From: WHSW01 sp963828755
GTDB lineage: Bacteria; Actinomycetota; Thermoleophilia; Solirubrobacterales; 70-9
Length of the DNA stretch: 64,000 bases
Reading direction: 5' to 3'
Assembly (NCBI GenBank): GCA_963828755.1
Contig: CAWHFY010000010.1
Location: forward strand, 62,001-126,000
Positions 26,296-35,260 of the stretch are shown here, one piece after another; position 1 is the stretch's first letter, and every line of letters starts with the position of its first letter. The translations under genes and the position numbers were made by a program. The notes under the pieces are model-generated. The model was not told where the DNA came from, did not search any database, and saw nothing but the letters and a program-made list of their open reading frames with translations.

Positions 26296-26694
26296 CTACT
26301 CCGACAGCCCGGCGGCTTCGAGGGCGTCCCGCCTCTCTTGGTAGAGGCAGACGCGCTGGATGTTGTCGCCCCGAATTGTGAACAGCCACGTGGTGCTGAC
26401 CGAAACTTCGACGCCGTCCCGACCCCGAAGGCGCATCGTGTGTGGAACCACCACGAAATCGCCCGACGCGATCAGCTCGTCGATCTCGATCCGAAAGTCC
26501 TCCCAGAGTTTGGCACTTGCCATGTAGTAATCCCTCGCCTCGTCGGCCGTCCAGACGCCCCGACTGTCTGGTCCAACCGCCCGCGAGTGGTCCCACTTGA
26601 AATTCGGCGCGGTGTCTCTGAACACGGCATCCCAGTCTCGACGATTGGCAGCGTCGACCATCGCGCGCACGATCTCCACGTTCTCCCGTGACAT
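26296..26694 (-). CDS. SnoaL/NTF2-like protein
   Basis: 132 residues from ATG 26694 (MSRENVEIVRAMVDAANRRD). Core elements are FKWDHSRAVGPDSRGVWTAD, DFRIEIDELIASGDFVVVPH and STTWLFTIRGDNIQRV, ending ALEAAGLSE. The leader GATACTGCGTGGGCG immediately precedes the start as in the plus-strand members, so this pair is an inverted copy of the 24-kb arrangement. Confidence 0.86.
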   Translation of the reverse strand: MSRENVEIVRAMVDAANRRDWDAVFRDTAPNFKWDHSRAVGPDSRGVWTADEARDYYMASAKLWEDFRIEIDELIASGDFVVVPHTMRLRGRDGVEVSVSTTWLFTIRGDNIQRVCLYQERRDALEAAGLSE

Positions 26695-26905
26695 CGCCCA
26701 CGCAGTATCCCCCGGCGGAGGGAGGGAGATGTCGCGCGAGCTGAAGATCGCAACGACCGCCGTGCAGCTCAGCGCAGAAGGACCGGTCCGGGGCGTGTCC
26801 TGCGCGCAAAGGCGCCTAATGCAGCCACGGCCGGCACGAAGCGGCGAAGCGCTCTTTCGAGCTAATCCGCCTGACACAATCCCGGCGATTTAGTCTTGGC
26901 GGGCA

Positions 26906-27412
26906 TTGACGGTTCGCGCCGCTGACCCGGCCCACGATCTTGAGGCCATCGAACGGCTTTGGCTTGCGTATCTCGGCTGGGGTAACGATGAGCTGGAAGC
27001 GAGGTACGGCTTTCGACTTGCTGTCGAGGACGCCGTTGAGCGTGACCTCGCGTCGCTCGCGAAGTTCCAGCCTCCCGATGGGGCGCTCCTCGTAGCTGGG
27101 GAGTCCGGGGACTTGGTCGGGACTGCGAGCATGCAGCGGATCGGCCCAGGAGCCGCCGAGATCAAGCGCATGTACGTCGACCCCGAGCGCCGCCGCCTCG
27201 GGCACGGGCGGCAGCTGCTCGACCACCTCATCGGAATGGCAAGGCGCACAGGTTATGAGCGCATCAGGCTCGACAGCCCGGACTTCATGACGGCAGCACA
27301 CGACCTTTACCGCTCTCGCGGCTTTGTCGACACCAGTCCCTACGCCGAAAGCGAGATCCCCGACAAGTACAAGTCGCACTGGGTCTTCATGGAGCTGCGC
27401 CTGAGGCCCTAG
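26906..27412 (+). CDS. GNAT-family N-acetyltransferase
   Basis: 168 residues with TTG start at 26906. The acetyl-CoA site is IKRMYVDPERRRLGHGRQLL (V-x-P-E-R-R-R-x-G-x-G), followed by the GNAT-end motif AAHDLYRSRGFVDTSPY. An N-terminal helix-rich part (AADPAHDLEAIERLWLAYLG) precedes it. Substrate unknown. Alternative starts are lacking in the first 60 codons. Confidence 0.88.
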   Translation: MTVRAADPAHDLEAIERLWLAYLGWGNDELEARYGFRLAVEDAVERDLASLAKFQPPDGALLVAGESGDLVGTASMQRIGPGAAEIKRMYVDPERRRLGHGRQLLDHLIGMARRTGYERIRLDSPDFMTAAHDLYRSRGFVDTSPYAESEIPDKYKSHWVFMELRLRP

Positions 27413-27544
27413 CTTCGTGGACGCGCTTTAGGGAAGCTCATCCAAGACGAGGTTGCAGATCGCCGGCTCCCCGCGATTGCGCTTCTTGAGCACGCCGTGA
27501 GAGGATCGGGTGCGGAGCTCGAAACGACAGGAGGGAGATCCAAC

Positions 27545-27961
27545 ATGGCTGAAGGCACCGGGCTGATCAAGCGCTTCTACGAGGACGTGATCGGAAACGG
27601 CAATCTCGCTCTGATCGACGAGCTCACGACAGATGACATCGTCGATCACGAGGAGGGGCTTCCCGGCCAGCCCTCGGGTCGAGAGGGCGTGAAGTTCTTC
27701 GTCGGCGCGATGCGGGAGGCGTTCCCCGACGTTCGATTGAAGTCGATCGCGCCGATGATGACCGACGGAGACCTCGAAGCAGCCCGCGTCATCGTCGCTG
27801 GAACCCACGAAGGGGAGCTGATGGGAGTGAGCGCGACCGGCAGGAGTGTCGAGTTCGAGTCCATCGACATCATCCGCGTCGAGGACGGGAAGGTCGCTGA
27901 GCACTGGGGTGTCACCGACACGCTGAGCCTGATGCAGCAGCTCGGCGCGATCCCCGGCTAG
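27545..27961 (+). CDS. SnoaL-like ester cyclase-family protein
   Basis: 138 residues, MAEGTGLIKRFYEDVIGNGN, DELTTDDIVDHEEGLPGQPS, AMREAFPDVRLKSIAPMMTD, SIDIIRVEDGKVAEHWGVTD. Ribosome site GGAGGGAG. It belongs to the SnoaL polyketide-cyclase/ester-cyclase branch and lacks the MSQEN and ALEAAGLSE ends, so it is not part of the neighbouring array by descent. Confidence 0.88.
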   Translation: MAEGTGLIKRFYEDVIGNGNLALIDELTTDDIVDHEEGLPGQPSGREGVKFFVGAMREAFPDVRLKSIAPMMTDGDLEAARVIVAGTHEGELMGVSATGRSVEFESIDIIRVEDGKVAEHWGVTDTLSLMQQLGAIPG

Positions 27962-28035
27962 CGTTCGTCTCAGACTCGCCCGGCGGTGGTAGGTTTGCCG
28001 CGATTTAGTTCAACGCCAACCGAGAAGGGGTCGTG

Positions 28036-28425
28036 ATGTCTGAAACGCTCAACGGAACTTGCCTGTGCGGCGGCGTGGAGTACGAGGTTCAAGATCCTCA
28101 GGCATTGGGTTACTGCCACTGCACCCGCTGCCAGCACTGGACGGGCTCGAGCCTCGCGGGCGTGGTCGTCGCCAAGGAGAACTTCAGGTTCACCAAGGGC
28201 GAGGACTTGGTCAAGACCTACGAGAGCGAGCTCGCGCCGCGCAACTTCTGCAGCAACTGCGGCTCCAGCATCTTCGATGACCTCGGCGAGGTGTACTTCG
28301 TGGCCGCAGGGCTGATGAGCGACCTCGACCTCAAGCCGAGTTTTCACCAGCAGGTCGCATACAAGGCCCGCTGGCACGAGATCGGCGACGACGCGCCGCA
28401 GTTCGCCGAAATGCCGCCGGGCTGA
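28036..28425 (+). CDS. GFA / CENP-V-domain protein
   Basis: 129 residues with the Zn-binding Cys set of glutathione-dependent formaldehyde-activating enzymes: GTCLCGGVEYEV, YCHCTRCQHWTGSS and FCSNCGSSIFD. The end is shorter than in true Gfa. In actinobacteria the thiol partner, if any, is unknown. ATG 28036 follows GTG in frame; GAGAAGG serves as ribosome site. Confidence 0.92.
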   Translation: MSETLNGTCLCGGVEYEVQDPQALGYCHCTRCQHWTGSSLAGVVVAKENFRFTKGEDLVKTYESELAPRNFCSNCGSSIFDDLGEVYFVAAGLMSDLDLKPSFHQQVAYKARWHEIGDDAPQFAEMPPG

Positions 28426-28451
28426 CGCGTTGGGATAGTCCGCCGCCGAGT

Positions 28452-28486
28452 GTCGTCTGAGACACGCCTCGCGTGTCTCAGGCGAC
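28452..28486. terminator. Bidirectional terminator hairpin
   Basis: GTCGTCTGAGACACGC (28452-28467) and GCGTGTCTCAGGCGAC (28471-28486) form a 16-bp stem with one mismatch and a CTC loop. It lies between the convergent GFA gene and the 131-aa secreted protein gene. Confidence 0.85.
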
Positions 28487-28508
28487 TCTCGACCAAGGGG
28501 CGGCTAGG

Positions 28509-28904
28509 TCAGTCGACGACCGCCCGCTGCGACTTGTCGCGCAGGCAGACGAAGATCGTTCCGGCTGTGCCCTCCGCGCGCTGCTTCACCACGGCGCGGT
28601 AGACGCCGGAGCTCAGCGGGTCGACGATCACTTCCCAATGGCCGGCGCTGTCGGTGTGGGTCTTGCCGAGCAGCTTGCGGCCGCCGCTGCGCTTCTTCTT
28701 GAACAGCTTCACGAGCCGGTTCTGGACGCAGGCCTCGTTCGAGGACTTCACCTTCCCGTGGAAGGCGGGGAAGGTCTCGCGCAGGATGATCTGGCTGTCG
28801 ATCTCGACCGTGTTCGTCGCGTTGGCGGCCGAGATCGCCAGGCCTGAGCCGACGAGAGCGAGGATGGCCGCGAGGGCGAGCTTCGGGGTAAGCGTGCTGG
28901 GCAT
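28509..28904 (-). CDS. Secreted protein of unknown function, 131 aa
   Basis: Signal peptide (LALAAILALVGSGLAISAAN) then a single beta-rich domain: FHGKVKSSNEACVQNRLVKL, FKKKRSGGRKLLGKTHTDS, HWEVIVDPLSSGVYRAVVKQ. Two Cys probably form a disulfide. The pattern resembles small carboxypeptidase-regulatory-like or Ig-like modules exported by soil actinobacteria. No enzyme motif. Confidence 0.8.
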   Translation of the reverse strand: MPSTLTPKLALAAILALVGSGLAISAANATNTVEIDSQIILRETFPAFHGKVKSSNEACVQNRLVKLFKKKRSGGRKLLGKTHTDSAGHWEVIVDPLSSGVYRAVVKQRAEGTAGTIFVCLRDKSQRAVVD

Positions 28905-29017
28905 CAGCTCATTCCTCCCGTTTCGGGGTGAGCCTCGAACCTATCCGCCCCTACCGGAAACGCAACCCTCGACTCGACGGATAGGCCAATCGGCCGCGGA
29001 CGCCGAGGCCGGTTCGC

Positions 29018-29371
29018 TCAGTCCGGCAGGCCGATGCGGCGGTCGAAGCCACCGGGGGCGTGGATGTTGAGCATCCGCACCGAGTCGGCGCCGTCGTTTC
29101 GAAACCCGTGCTCGACCCCGGGCGGGATGAGCACGAAGGTGCCCGGCCCGGCGCTCACCTCGTCGCCGGAGAGGGTGAAGGTGAGCTCGCCCTCGAGGAT
29201 GTAGAAGGCGTCGTCCTCGGCGTCGTGGACGTGCGAGTCGAGCTCACGGCCGGCGACGATCTCGATGATCGAGAAGTTGAACCGTGGCGAGTCCGCGGTG
29301 CGGGCGAGGAATTCGACGTTGCCTAGCACCCGGCCCTCGCCGGGAGCGACGACGATTGCGCGCGCTGTCAT
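29018..29371 (-). CDS. Cupin-domain protein
   Basis: 117 residues with cupin motif 1 (HVHDAEDDAFYILEGELTF) and motif 2 (GTFVLIPPGVEHGFRNDG), giving the usual His-His-Glu-His metal site. TACGAT seven bases before ATG 29371 suggests a leaderless start. Single-domain cupins bind a metal and small molecules; substrate unknown. 23 bp downstream of the transporter gene on the same strand. Confidence 0.9.
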   Translation of the reverse strand: MTARAIVVAPGEGRVLGNVEFLARTADSPRFNFSIIEIVAGRELDSHVHDAEDDAFYILEGELTFTLSGDEVSAGPGTFVLIPPGVEHGFRNDGADSVRMLNIHAPGGFDRRIGLPD

Positions 29372-29394
29372 GCGTCCGATCGTATGCGCTCGGC

Positions 29395-30231
29395 TCAGGT
29401 CCAGCCGCGCGCCGGCTCGAGCTCGGCCTCGGCGGCGTTGACGGGCGCCGGGGTGAGGGCGGCGGCCACGATCACCAGCACGAATGCGCACAGGCGCAGC
29501 ACGACGCCGAGCGGCGTGTCGGGGAACGGTTCCTCGAAGACGAGCGGGCCGGCGGCGATCGTGAGCGCGTTCGCGGCCACGCTCGTGATCGCGATCACCG
29601 GCACCGCCTTGCCGAGCTGCAGGCTGCGGGCCGAGACCACCAGGCCGACGATCGAGCCGACCGCGATCACGACCGCGAGCGGGCTGAACACGATCGTCGC
29701 CCATGAGCTGTCGCCGAGCTCGCCCGAGAGCGCCTTGATCGAGGTGTCGGAGGCGGCCCAGAAGAGGCCGGCGGAGGCGCCGAGCAGAACGCCCTCGCGG
29801 ACGCTGCGGCGGGCCCCGACCGCGACGACCACGGCGCCGATCCCGACCACCGCGAGGTAGGCGATCAGGCGACCGCTCTCGTAGTCGGAGTGCGAGTCGT
29901 TGCCGGTCCCCGAGAGCGTCGCCGCGAGAAAGGCGAGGCCGAGCGCGGCGAGCCCGACCCCCACCCACTCACGACGGGTGACGCGGTGGGCGAAGAGGCG
30001 GTCGGCCGTCACGGTGAGCAGGACCAGCCCGCCGGCGATCACCGATTGGACCAGCGAGATCGGCGCCAGCGCCAGCGCCCCGACGTGCAGCCCCCAGCCC
30101 GCGAGCGCGACCCCGAGCCCGAGCAGGTACCAGCGCGATCGAAACAGGGCGAGCGAGCTGCCCACGGGTCGGCTCATCTCGACCGCCGGGGACTCGACCG
30201 CACCCCGGTGCTTGTAGAGGAAGCCGAGCAC
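29395..30231 (-). CDS. DMT-superfamily (EamA-like) transporter
   Basis: At least 278 residues and 9-10 membrane segments, with two EamA halves (LGLGVALAGWGLHVGALALA; GVLLGASAGLFWAASDTSIK). GTG 30231 is the only normal start, but the frame stays open upstream and encodes another hydrophobic stretch (SVEIGLLLAVATAFASVLGF) back to about 30,290. The true start is thus probably a rare codon overlapping the previous stop. Exporter of unknown metabolite. Confidence 0.82.
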   Translation of the reverse strand: MLGFLYKHRGAVESPAVEMSRPVGSSLALFRSRWYLLGLGVALAGWGLHVGALALAPISLVQSVIAGGLVLLTVTADRLFAHRVTRREWVGVGLAALGLAFLAATLSGTGNDSHSDYESGRLIAYLAVVGIGAVVVAVGARRSVREGVLLGASAGLFWAASDTSIKALSGELGDSSWATIVFSPLAVVIAVGSIVGLVVSARSLQLGKAVPVIAITSVAANALTIAAGPLVFEEPFPDTPLGVVLRLCAFVLVIVAAALTPAPVNAAEAELEPARGWT

Positions 30232-30292
30232 CGACGCGAACGCGGTCGCGACCGCGAGGAGCAGACCGATCTCGACCGAGAGGCTCAGGGGG

Positions 30293-30532
30293 TCAGGCGG
30301 CGGCGCCCGGATCGGGATCCGGGTCGGGCCGCGCGTCCTTGGGCTGGAGCTCGGCGTCGAGCTGGATCGCGCGGATCGCGTGCTCGTCGGGGAGCTTCGC
30401 CAGCACCTCGTGGATGATCGTGTGGATGCTCGGCTGGTCGTGGCCGAAGTCGTCGAGCAGGCTGCGCAGCGCCGTATGCGTGATCTTCAGCTGCGCCGGG
30501 GTCAGCTCGAGGTGGTAATTGATCGACTCCAC
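30293..30532 (-). CDS. Small hypothetical protein, 79 aa
   Basis: MESINYHLELTPAQLKITHT, then ALRSLLDDFGHDQPSIHTII and a Pro/Asp tail. Helical, probably dimeric. Stop overlaps the upstream extension of the transporter frame, so the two are co-transcribed. No family recognised. Confidence 0.7.
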   Translation of the reverse strand: MESINYHLELTPAQLKITHTALRSLLDDFGHDQPSIHTIIHEVLAKLPDEHAIRAIQLDAELQPKDARPDPDPDPGAAA

Positions 30533-30632
30533 CGGCCCATTATGCCGCCAGCACCAGCGGGATTTCGAGATCGTTGAAATGGGATCTCATCGCCGTGCGC
30601 CGCTCGCTAAGTTGAACTGCTTGGCGGGAGAC

Positions 30633-31628
30633 GTGGCAATCGAGACCAAGGGCCTGCGCAAGTCCTACGGGGCCGTCGAGGCGTTGTGCGGAATCGACCT
30701 CGAGGTCGAGACCGGGACCGTGCTTGGCCTGCTCGGCCCGAACGGGGCCGGGAAGACGACCGCGGTGCGGATCCTGACGACGCTGCTGCCCCCGAGCGGC
30801 GGCAGCGCCCGGGTCGCCGGCCTCGACGTGGTCGCCGACGCGGCCGAGCTGCGATCCCAGATCGGGCTCGCCGGACAGTACGCCGCCGTCGACGAGAACC
30901 TGACCGGCTTCGAGAACCTGGAGATGGTCGGGCGCCTGTACCACCTCGGCAAGCAGCCCTCGAGCGAGCGCGCGACCGAGCTGCTCGAGCGCTTCGACCT
31001 CGCCGAAGCGGGCGACCGGCTGGCGAAGACGTACTCCGGCGGCATGCGCCGCCGCCTGGACCTCGCCGCGGCGCTGGTGGCGCGCCCCCGGGTGCTGTTC
31101 CTGGACGAGCCCACCACCGGCCTCGACCCGCGCAGCCGCCTCGCCCTCTGGGAGGTCATCGAGGCGCGGGTCGCGCAGGGCTCGACCGTGCTGCTGACCA
31201 CCCAGTACCTCGACGAGGCGGATCGCCTCGCCGACCGGATCGCGGTCATCGACCACGGCACGGTGATCGCCCAGGGAACGTCCGACGAGCTCAAGGAGCG
31301 GGTCGGCGGCGAGCGGATCGAGGTCAAACTCGAGCGCCCCGAGCAGTGCGGGGCAGCGATCGCCGTGCTCACCCCGCTCGCCGCCGAGGCGCCGAGCTCC
31401 GAGGACGGCACGGTGATCGTCCCGGTGCGCGAGCACCGCGGCGCGATCGCCGAGGCCGTACGCAAGCTCGACGCCGAGGGGATCGCGATCGATGACATCG
31501 CGGTCCGCCGCCCGACCCTCGACGACGTCTTCATGACCCTGACCGGCAAGCCGCCGGAGCCGGACGCGGCCGACGAGGGCGCTGCGGCCGACGCCGATAC
31601 CGGCGAGCACGAGGAGCTCGCGGCATGA
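30633..31628 (+). CDS. ABC transporter ATP-binding protein (DrrA type)
   Basis: 331 residues from GTG 30633 behind GGCGGGAG; the longer upstream frame lacks a better start. Walker A GPNGAGKTT, Q-loop AGQYAAVDE, signature YSGGMRRRLDLA, Walker B VLFLDEPTTGLD, and the H-loop position holds Gln (LLTTQYL), as in the DrrA subgroup. C-terminal extension (about 230-331) with the DUF4162-like region, ending acidic. Works with the overlapping permease gene as a multidrug or lipid exporter. Confidence 0.93.
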   Translation: MAIETKGLRKSYGAVEALCGIDLEVETGTVLGLLGPNGAGKTTAVRILTTLLPPSGGSARVAGLDVVADAAELRSQIGLAGQYAAVDENLTGFENLEMVGRLYHLGKQPSSERATELLERFDLAEAGDRLAKTYSGGMRRRLDLAAALVARPRVLFLDEPTTGLDPRSRLALWEVIEARVAQGSTVLLTTQYLDEADRLADRIAVIDHGTVIAQGTSDELKERVGGERIEVKLERPEQCGAAIAVLTPLAAEAPSSEDGTVIVPVREHRGAIAEAVRKLDAEGIAIDDIAVRRPTLDDVFMTLTGKPPEPDAADEGAAADADTGEHEELAA

Positions 31629-32401
31629 CCGCTCGCTACGCGATCAGCGACACCCTGATCCTGGCGATGCGAGCGCTGCGGCGAATCCCGCGCAATCCGG
31701 ACCTGCTGACCGCCTACACGGTGCAGCCGGTGATGTTCACGCTGCTGTTCGTCGCCGTCTTCGGAGGCGCGATCCAGACCCCGGGCTACGACGACTACAC
31801 CGACTTCCTGATCCCGGGCATCGTCGTCCAGCAGATGTCATTCGGCGGCTTCGCGACGGCGCTCGGGCTCGTCGACGACCTCAAGAAGGGCCTCGTCGAC
31901 CGCTTCCGCTCGCTGCCGATGTCGCGCATGGCGGTGCTCACCGGCCGCACGCTCTCCGACATCGCGATGAACGCGATCGCGCTGGTGACGATGATCGTCG
32001 TCGGCTACATCGTGGGCTTCAGCTTCTCGACGTCAGTCCCCGAGGTGATCGCCGGGATCCTGCTCTGCCTGCTGATCGGCTACGCGTTCTCGTGGGTCTT
32101 CGCGTGCGTCGGGCTCTACGCGTCGACCCCAGAGGCCGCGAACGCGTTCGGATTCATCGCGATCTTTCCGCTCACCTTTGCCTCGTCGGCCTTTGTCCCG
32201 CCGGAGACGATGCCGGACTGGCTGCAGACATTCGCAACCGACATCAACCCGTTCTCGACCATGGTGGACGCGGTCCGGGCGCTGTTCGTCGGCGGTCCGG
32301 CCGGCAACGACATCTGGGGATCGATCGCCTGGTCGGTCGGCCTTGTCGTGGTCTTCGGGACGCTTGCGGTGCGCCGCTATCGCACCGCGGTGCTGGCGTA
32401 G
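31625..32401 (+). CDS. ABC-2 type permease (DrrB type)
   Basis: 258 residues, six membrane segments, start overlapping the ATPase stop (ATGA). LTAYTVQPVMFTLLFVAVFG and the LVDRFRSLPMSRMAVLTGR coupling helix are typical of DrrB. VPPETMPDWLQTFATDINP marks the loop before the last TM pair. Its 3' end overlaps the convergent EamA gene by 25 bp. Confidence 0.93.
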   Translation: MTARYAISDTLILAMRALRRIPRNPDLLTAYTVQPVMFTLLFVAVFGGAIQTPGYDDYTDFLIPGIVVQQMSFGGFATALGLVDDLKKGLVDRFRSLPMSRMAVLTGRTLSDIAMNAIALVTMIVVGYIVGFSFSTSVPEVIAGILLCLLIGYAFSWVFACVGLYASTPEAANAFGFIAIFPLTFASSAFVPPETMPDWLQTFATDINPFSTMVDAVRALFVGGPAGNDIWGSIAWSVGLVVVFGTLAVRRYRTAVLA

Positions 32402-33312
32402 TCGCCGCGCCGGCGCCGACCGCGGCTGAACAGGGAGGTCAGGCCGGGTGGGACTCGCCCGTCGGTCGACAGCCACGAGCCGGCGATGATCAGCAACAGC
32501 CCGGCGATCGCCCCGGCGCCCGGATGCTCGTCGAGGGCGACGACGCCGAGCGCGACGGCGACCACCGGGGCGACGTACGTGATCACGAGCGCCCGCCCCG
32601 GCCCGACCTCGATCACCAGCGCCCCGAAGAGCACGAACGCCGCCGCTGTGCACAGGACGCCAAGCGCGATCAGCGACGCGATCGCCTCGCCCGAGATCGG
32701 GCCCGACGGCGGCGCGAGCAGCGCGGCGGGCGTCAGCACGATCGCGGCCAGAGCTAGCGCCCCGGCCATGAGCGCCCGTGGGTCGACGTCGCCGAGGCGG
32801 CGCTTGAGCAGCATCGGCCCGGCCGCGTACCCGAGCGCGGCGAGCAGGATCGCGCCGGCTCCGAGCAGCTCGTCGCCGTTGCCGGCGATGTCGAGGCCGA
32901 CCAGCGCGACCACGCCCGCGAACCCGATCAGCAGCCCGAACAGGCGCGCCCCCGTCGCCCGCTCGGCGTGGTCGAAGCGCAGCGCCAGCAGGGCGACGAT
33001 CAGCGGCACCGAGGCGATCAGGATCGCCGCCAACGAGGACGAGATGTGCTGCTCGCCCGCCGCGATCAGCGGGAACGGGATCACGATCTCGACCAGCGCG
33101 TAGAGCGCGAGTATCCGCCAGCGCCCCCGGAGGCTCGGCAGCAGCCGGAGCCGCCACGAGATCGCGCCGAGTAGCAGCGCCCCGAGTGTCACGCGCGCCC
33201 ACGCGAGGAAGACGGGCGGGACGCCGTCGTCGACCGCGACCTTGATGAAGAAGTACGGGATGCCCCAGAGGACCGAGACCGAGGCGAACGCGAACCAGGC
33301 GCGCGCGCTCAA
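32377..33312 (-). CDS. EamA/RhaT-family DMT transporter
   Basis: 311 residues and ten membrane segments in two EamA repeats (FAFASVSVLWGIPYFFIKVA; GAILLAALGYAAGPMLLKRR). It starts at TTG 33312. The C-terminal Arg-rich tail lies in the overlap with the ABC permease gene. A metabolite or drug exporter of unknown specificity. Confidence 0.9.
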   Translation of the reverse strand: MSARAWFAFASVSVLWGIPYFFIKVAVDDGVPPVFLAWARVTLGALLLGAISWRLRLLPSLRGRWRILALYALVEIVIPFPLIAAGEQHISSSLAAILIASVPLIVALLALRFDHAERATGARLFGLLIGFAGVVALVGLDIAGNGDELLGAGAILLAALGYAAGPMLLKRRLGDVDPRALMAGALALAAIVLTPAALLAPPSGPISGEAIASLIALGVLCTAAAFVLFGALVIEVGPGRALVITYVAPVVAVALGVVALDEHPGAGAIAGLLLIIAGSWLSTDGRVPPGLTSLFSRGRRRRGDYASTAVR

Positions 33313-33325
33313 GCTGGCCCCACGC

Positions 33326-33781
33326 TCAGGATGCGTCCCAGGTCGTCTTCAGCTTGCAGGTGTCGATCAGCGCGTTGCGCTTGTAGACCTTGGTCGACAG
33401 CTTCAGCTTTCCCGTCCAGGAAGCCCCGCCCTCGGCGGCCGCGCCGGAGAGCGTCGACTTCGTCTTGAAGTGGTAGCCGCCGGAGTTACTCGCGGTCGAG
33501 CGCTTGTCGGCGAACGAGCCCGGGTCCGAGGTGTCGAAGCCGGTGTAGCTGCCGGCGTCGTTGCTGAGCGTGCCGCCCTCGTTGCACTTGACCTTCGTCT
33601 TGCCGACCTTGAACTTGGTCGCGTTGCCGGCGGTTGCAACGATCAGCTTCACCTTCGCGCCCTCGGCGGTCGATCCGGTGTAGACGGTCTCGCCCGGCGC
33701 CGCGACGGCAGGCCCGATCGCCGCCAGCGCCAGCCCGGAAGCGACCGCAGCGACCGCGGCGATCCTCGTTCCCTGCCTCAT
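33326..33781 (-). CDS. Secreted protein of unknown function, 151 aa
   Basis: Signal peptide (IAAVAAVASGLALAAIGPAV, cut near AVAAPG) and a Lys/Thr/Gly-rich beta domain (KVKLIVATAGNATKFKVGKT, YHFKTKSTLSGAAAEGGA, STKVYKRNALIDTCKLKTTW). Two Cys are spaced for one disulfide. No enzymatic motif. Lies directly downstream of the WS/DGAT gene on the same strand. Confidence 0.8.
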   Translation of the reverse strand: MRQGTRIAAVAAVASGLALAAIGPAVAAPGETVYTGSTAEGAKVKLIVATAGNATKFKVGKTKVKCNEGGTLSNDAGSYTGFDTSDPGSFADKRSTASNSGGYHFKTKSTLSGAAAEGGASWTGKLKLSTKVYKRNALIDTCKLKTTWDAS

Positions 33782-33807
33782 CCGTCTCTCCCTTCGATTC
33801 TCATTGC

Positions 33808-35241
33808 TCAGGCCGGTGCCCGCTCGGCATCCCGCGTCGCCTGGTCTGCCGCGTCCGCCGCCTCGAGCAGCTCGGCGGTCGAATCCTCGATCCCGCGGGC
33901 GACCTCGGCGACGTCGTCGATCGCGTCGTAGTCGGCGAGCAGGCCGAAGTTGATGCCTCCGTTGTAGCTCATGATGGCAACGAACAGCGCCTGCTCCGGC
34001 GGCAGGAATCCGACCGGAAAGATGTCCTCGAGCTCGCGCCCGAGCACGTAGAGCGGGATCTGCGGCCCAGGGACGTTGGTGACGACGAGGTTGAAGAGGC
34101 GGGTCGAGAAGTTGACCCGGGCCGCCTGCGCGAGCAGGGTCGGCGGGGCGAAGTCGTTGAACCGCGAGATCACCTCGGCGCCCAGCGCCTGCTTCGAGTG
34201 CTTGATCCCCTCCATGCCCTTGCGGCAGACTTCGAGTCGCTTCACGGGGTCGTCGACGTAGACCGGGATCGGTCCCCGCAACGCTGCGATCCGGTTGCCG
34301 AGCTGGCCGCGCTCGTCCTCGGCGCGAATCGAGACCGGGACCTGCGCGCGGAGCTCGAGTCCCTCGGTCCGTACCCCTCGCGCGTGAAGCCAGTTGCGCA
34401 TCGCGCCGGCGACAACGGCGAGGACGACGTCGTTGACGGTCCCGCCGAGCACGCTCTTGATCCGCTTGAACTGGGCGAGGTCGCCGCGCACCCATTCGAA
34501 TCGCCGGTGCGAGCCGACCGGCACGTTCAGCGGCACCTTCGGCGCCGGGTTGGCGAAGTTCCAGCCGACTTCTCCGAGCGCCTCGGCCGCCTCCGAGACC
34601 TGATGCAGTGAGCGGCGCGGGTGCTCGACCGCCTGCTCGATCCGCCGCAGTGCCCGGACCGGCGCCCGGGCGATCCCCTCGGCGTCCTTGGCGAGCAGCT
34701 GGGCGGGCGACGGGGTCGGGCTCGGGATCCAGTCGCGCTCCGCCTCGGCGGGCTCGGGCACGGGCTTGACGTCGAACAGGACGGTCGCGATGTCGACCCC
34801 GGCGACGCCGTCGACGAGCGCGTGGTGGGTCTTGGTCACGAACGCGAAGCGCTTTCGGGTCAGCCCCTGGACCATCCACAGCTCCCAGAGCGGCTTCGTG
34901 CGGTCGAGCTTCTGGCTGAAGACCCGGGCGGCCATGTTGCGCAGCTGCTCCTCCGAGCCGGGAGAGGGGAGGGCCGAGTGGCGGACGTGGTAACCGATGT
35001 TGAAGGCTGGGTCGTCGACCCAAAATGGCCGCCCGGTCGGCGCCGGCGGGTAGGCCAGCTTTTGGCGAAAGCGCGGCACCAGGTGCAGGCGCGAGCGCAC
35101 GTGGTCGAGCAGATCGTCGTAGCTCGGTGGCGGGCCCTCGAAGATGCAGATCGCTCCGACGTGCATATGGCTCGCCGACGACTCGTTGGTGAGGAAGGAG
35201 ACGTCGAGCGCCGAGAGTCGGTCCATATGCCCCTGAGCCAT
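33808..35241 (-). CDS. Wax ester synthase / diacylglycerol acyltransferase (WS/DGAT)
   Basis: 477 residues. Catalytic HHALVDG (HHxxxDG) at about residue 140, N-terminal RLSALDVSFL start typical of the family, NDVVLAVVAGAMRNWL and the VTNVPGPQIPLYV C-terminal motif. It esterifies acyl-CoA to alcohols or diacylglycerol for storage lipid. The start is ATG 35241 (MAQGHMDRLSALD), with TAAGTT seven bases upstream; an internal Met at 35226 is the classical family start. Divergent from the peptidase gene by only 19 bp. Confidence 0.93.
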   Translation of the reverse strand: MAQGHMDRLSALDVSFLTNESSASHMHVGAICIFEGPPPSYDDLLDHVRSRLHLVPRFRQKLAYPPAPTGRPFWVDDPAFNIGYHVRHSALPSPGSEEQLRNMAARVFSQKLDRTKPLWELWMVQGLTRKRFAFVTKTHHALVDGVAGVDIATVLFDVKPVPEPAEAERDWIPSPTPSPAQLLAKDAEGIARAPVRALRRIEQAVEHPRRSLHQVSEAAEALGEVGWNFANPAPKVPLNVPVGSHRRFEWVRGDLAQFKRIKSVLGGTVNDVVLAVVAGAMRNWLHARGVRTEGLELRAQVPVSIRAEDERGQLGNRIAALRGPIPVYVDDPVKRLEVCRKGMEGIKHSKQALGAEVISRFNDFAPPTLLAQAARVNFSTRLFNLVVTNVPGPQIPLYVLGRELEDIFPVGFLPPEQALFVAIMSYNGGINFGLLADYDAIDDVAEVARGIEDSTAELLEAADAADQATRDAERAPA

Positions 35242-35247
35242 CGCGCC

Positions 35248-35254
35248 TAACTTA
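35248..35254. promoter_or_regulatory. Shared palindromic -10 element for two divergent leaderless genes
   Basis: TAACTTA. Read on plus it gives TAACTT, seven bases before ATG 35261. Read on minus it gives TAAGTT, seven bases before ATG 35241. Confidence 0.6.
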
Positions 35255-35260
35255 CCGGCA

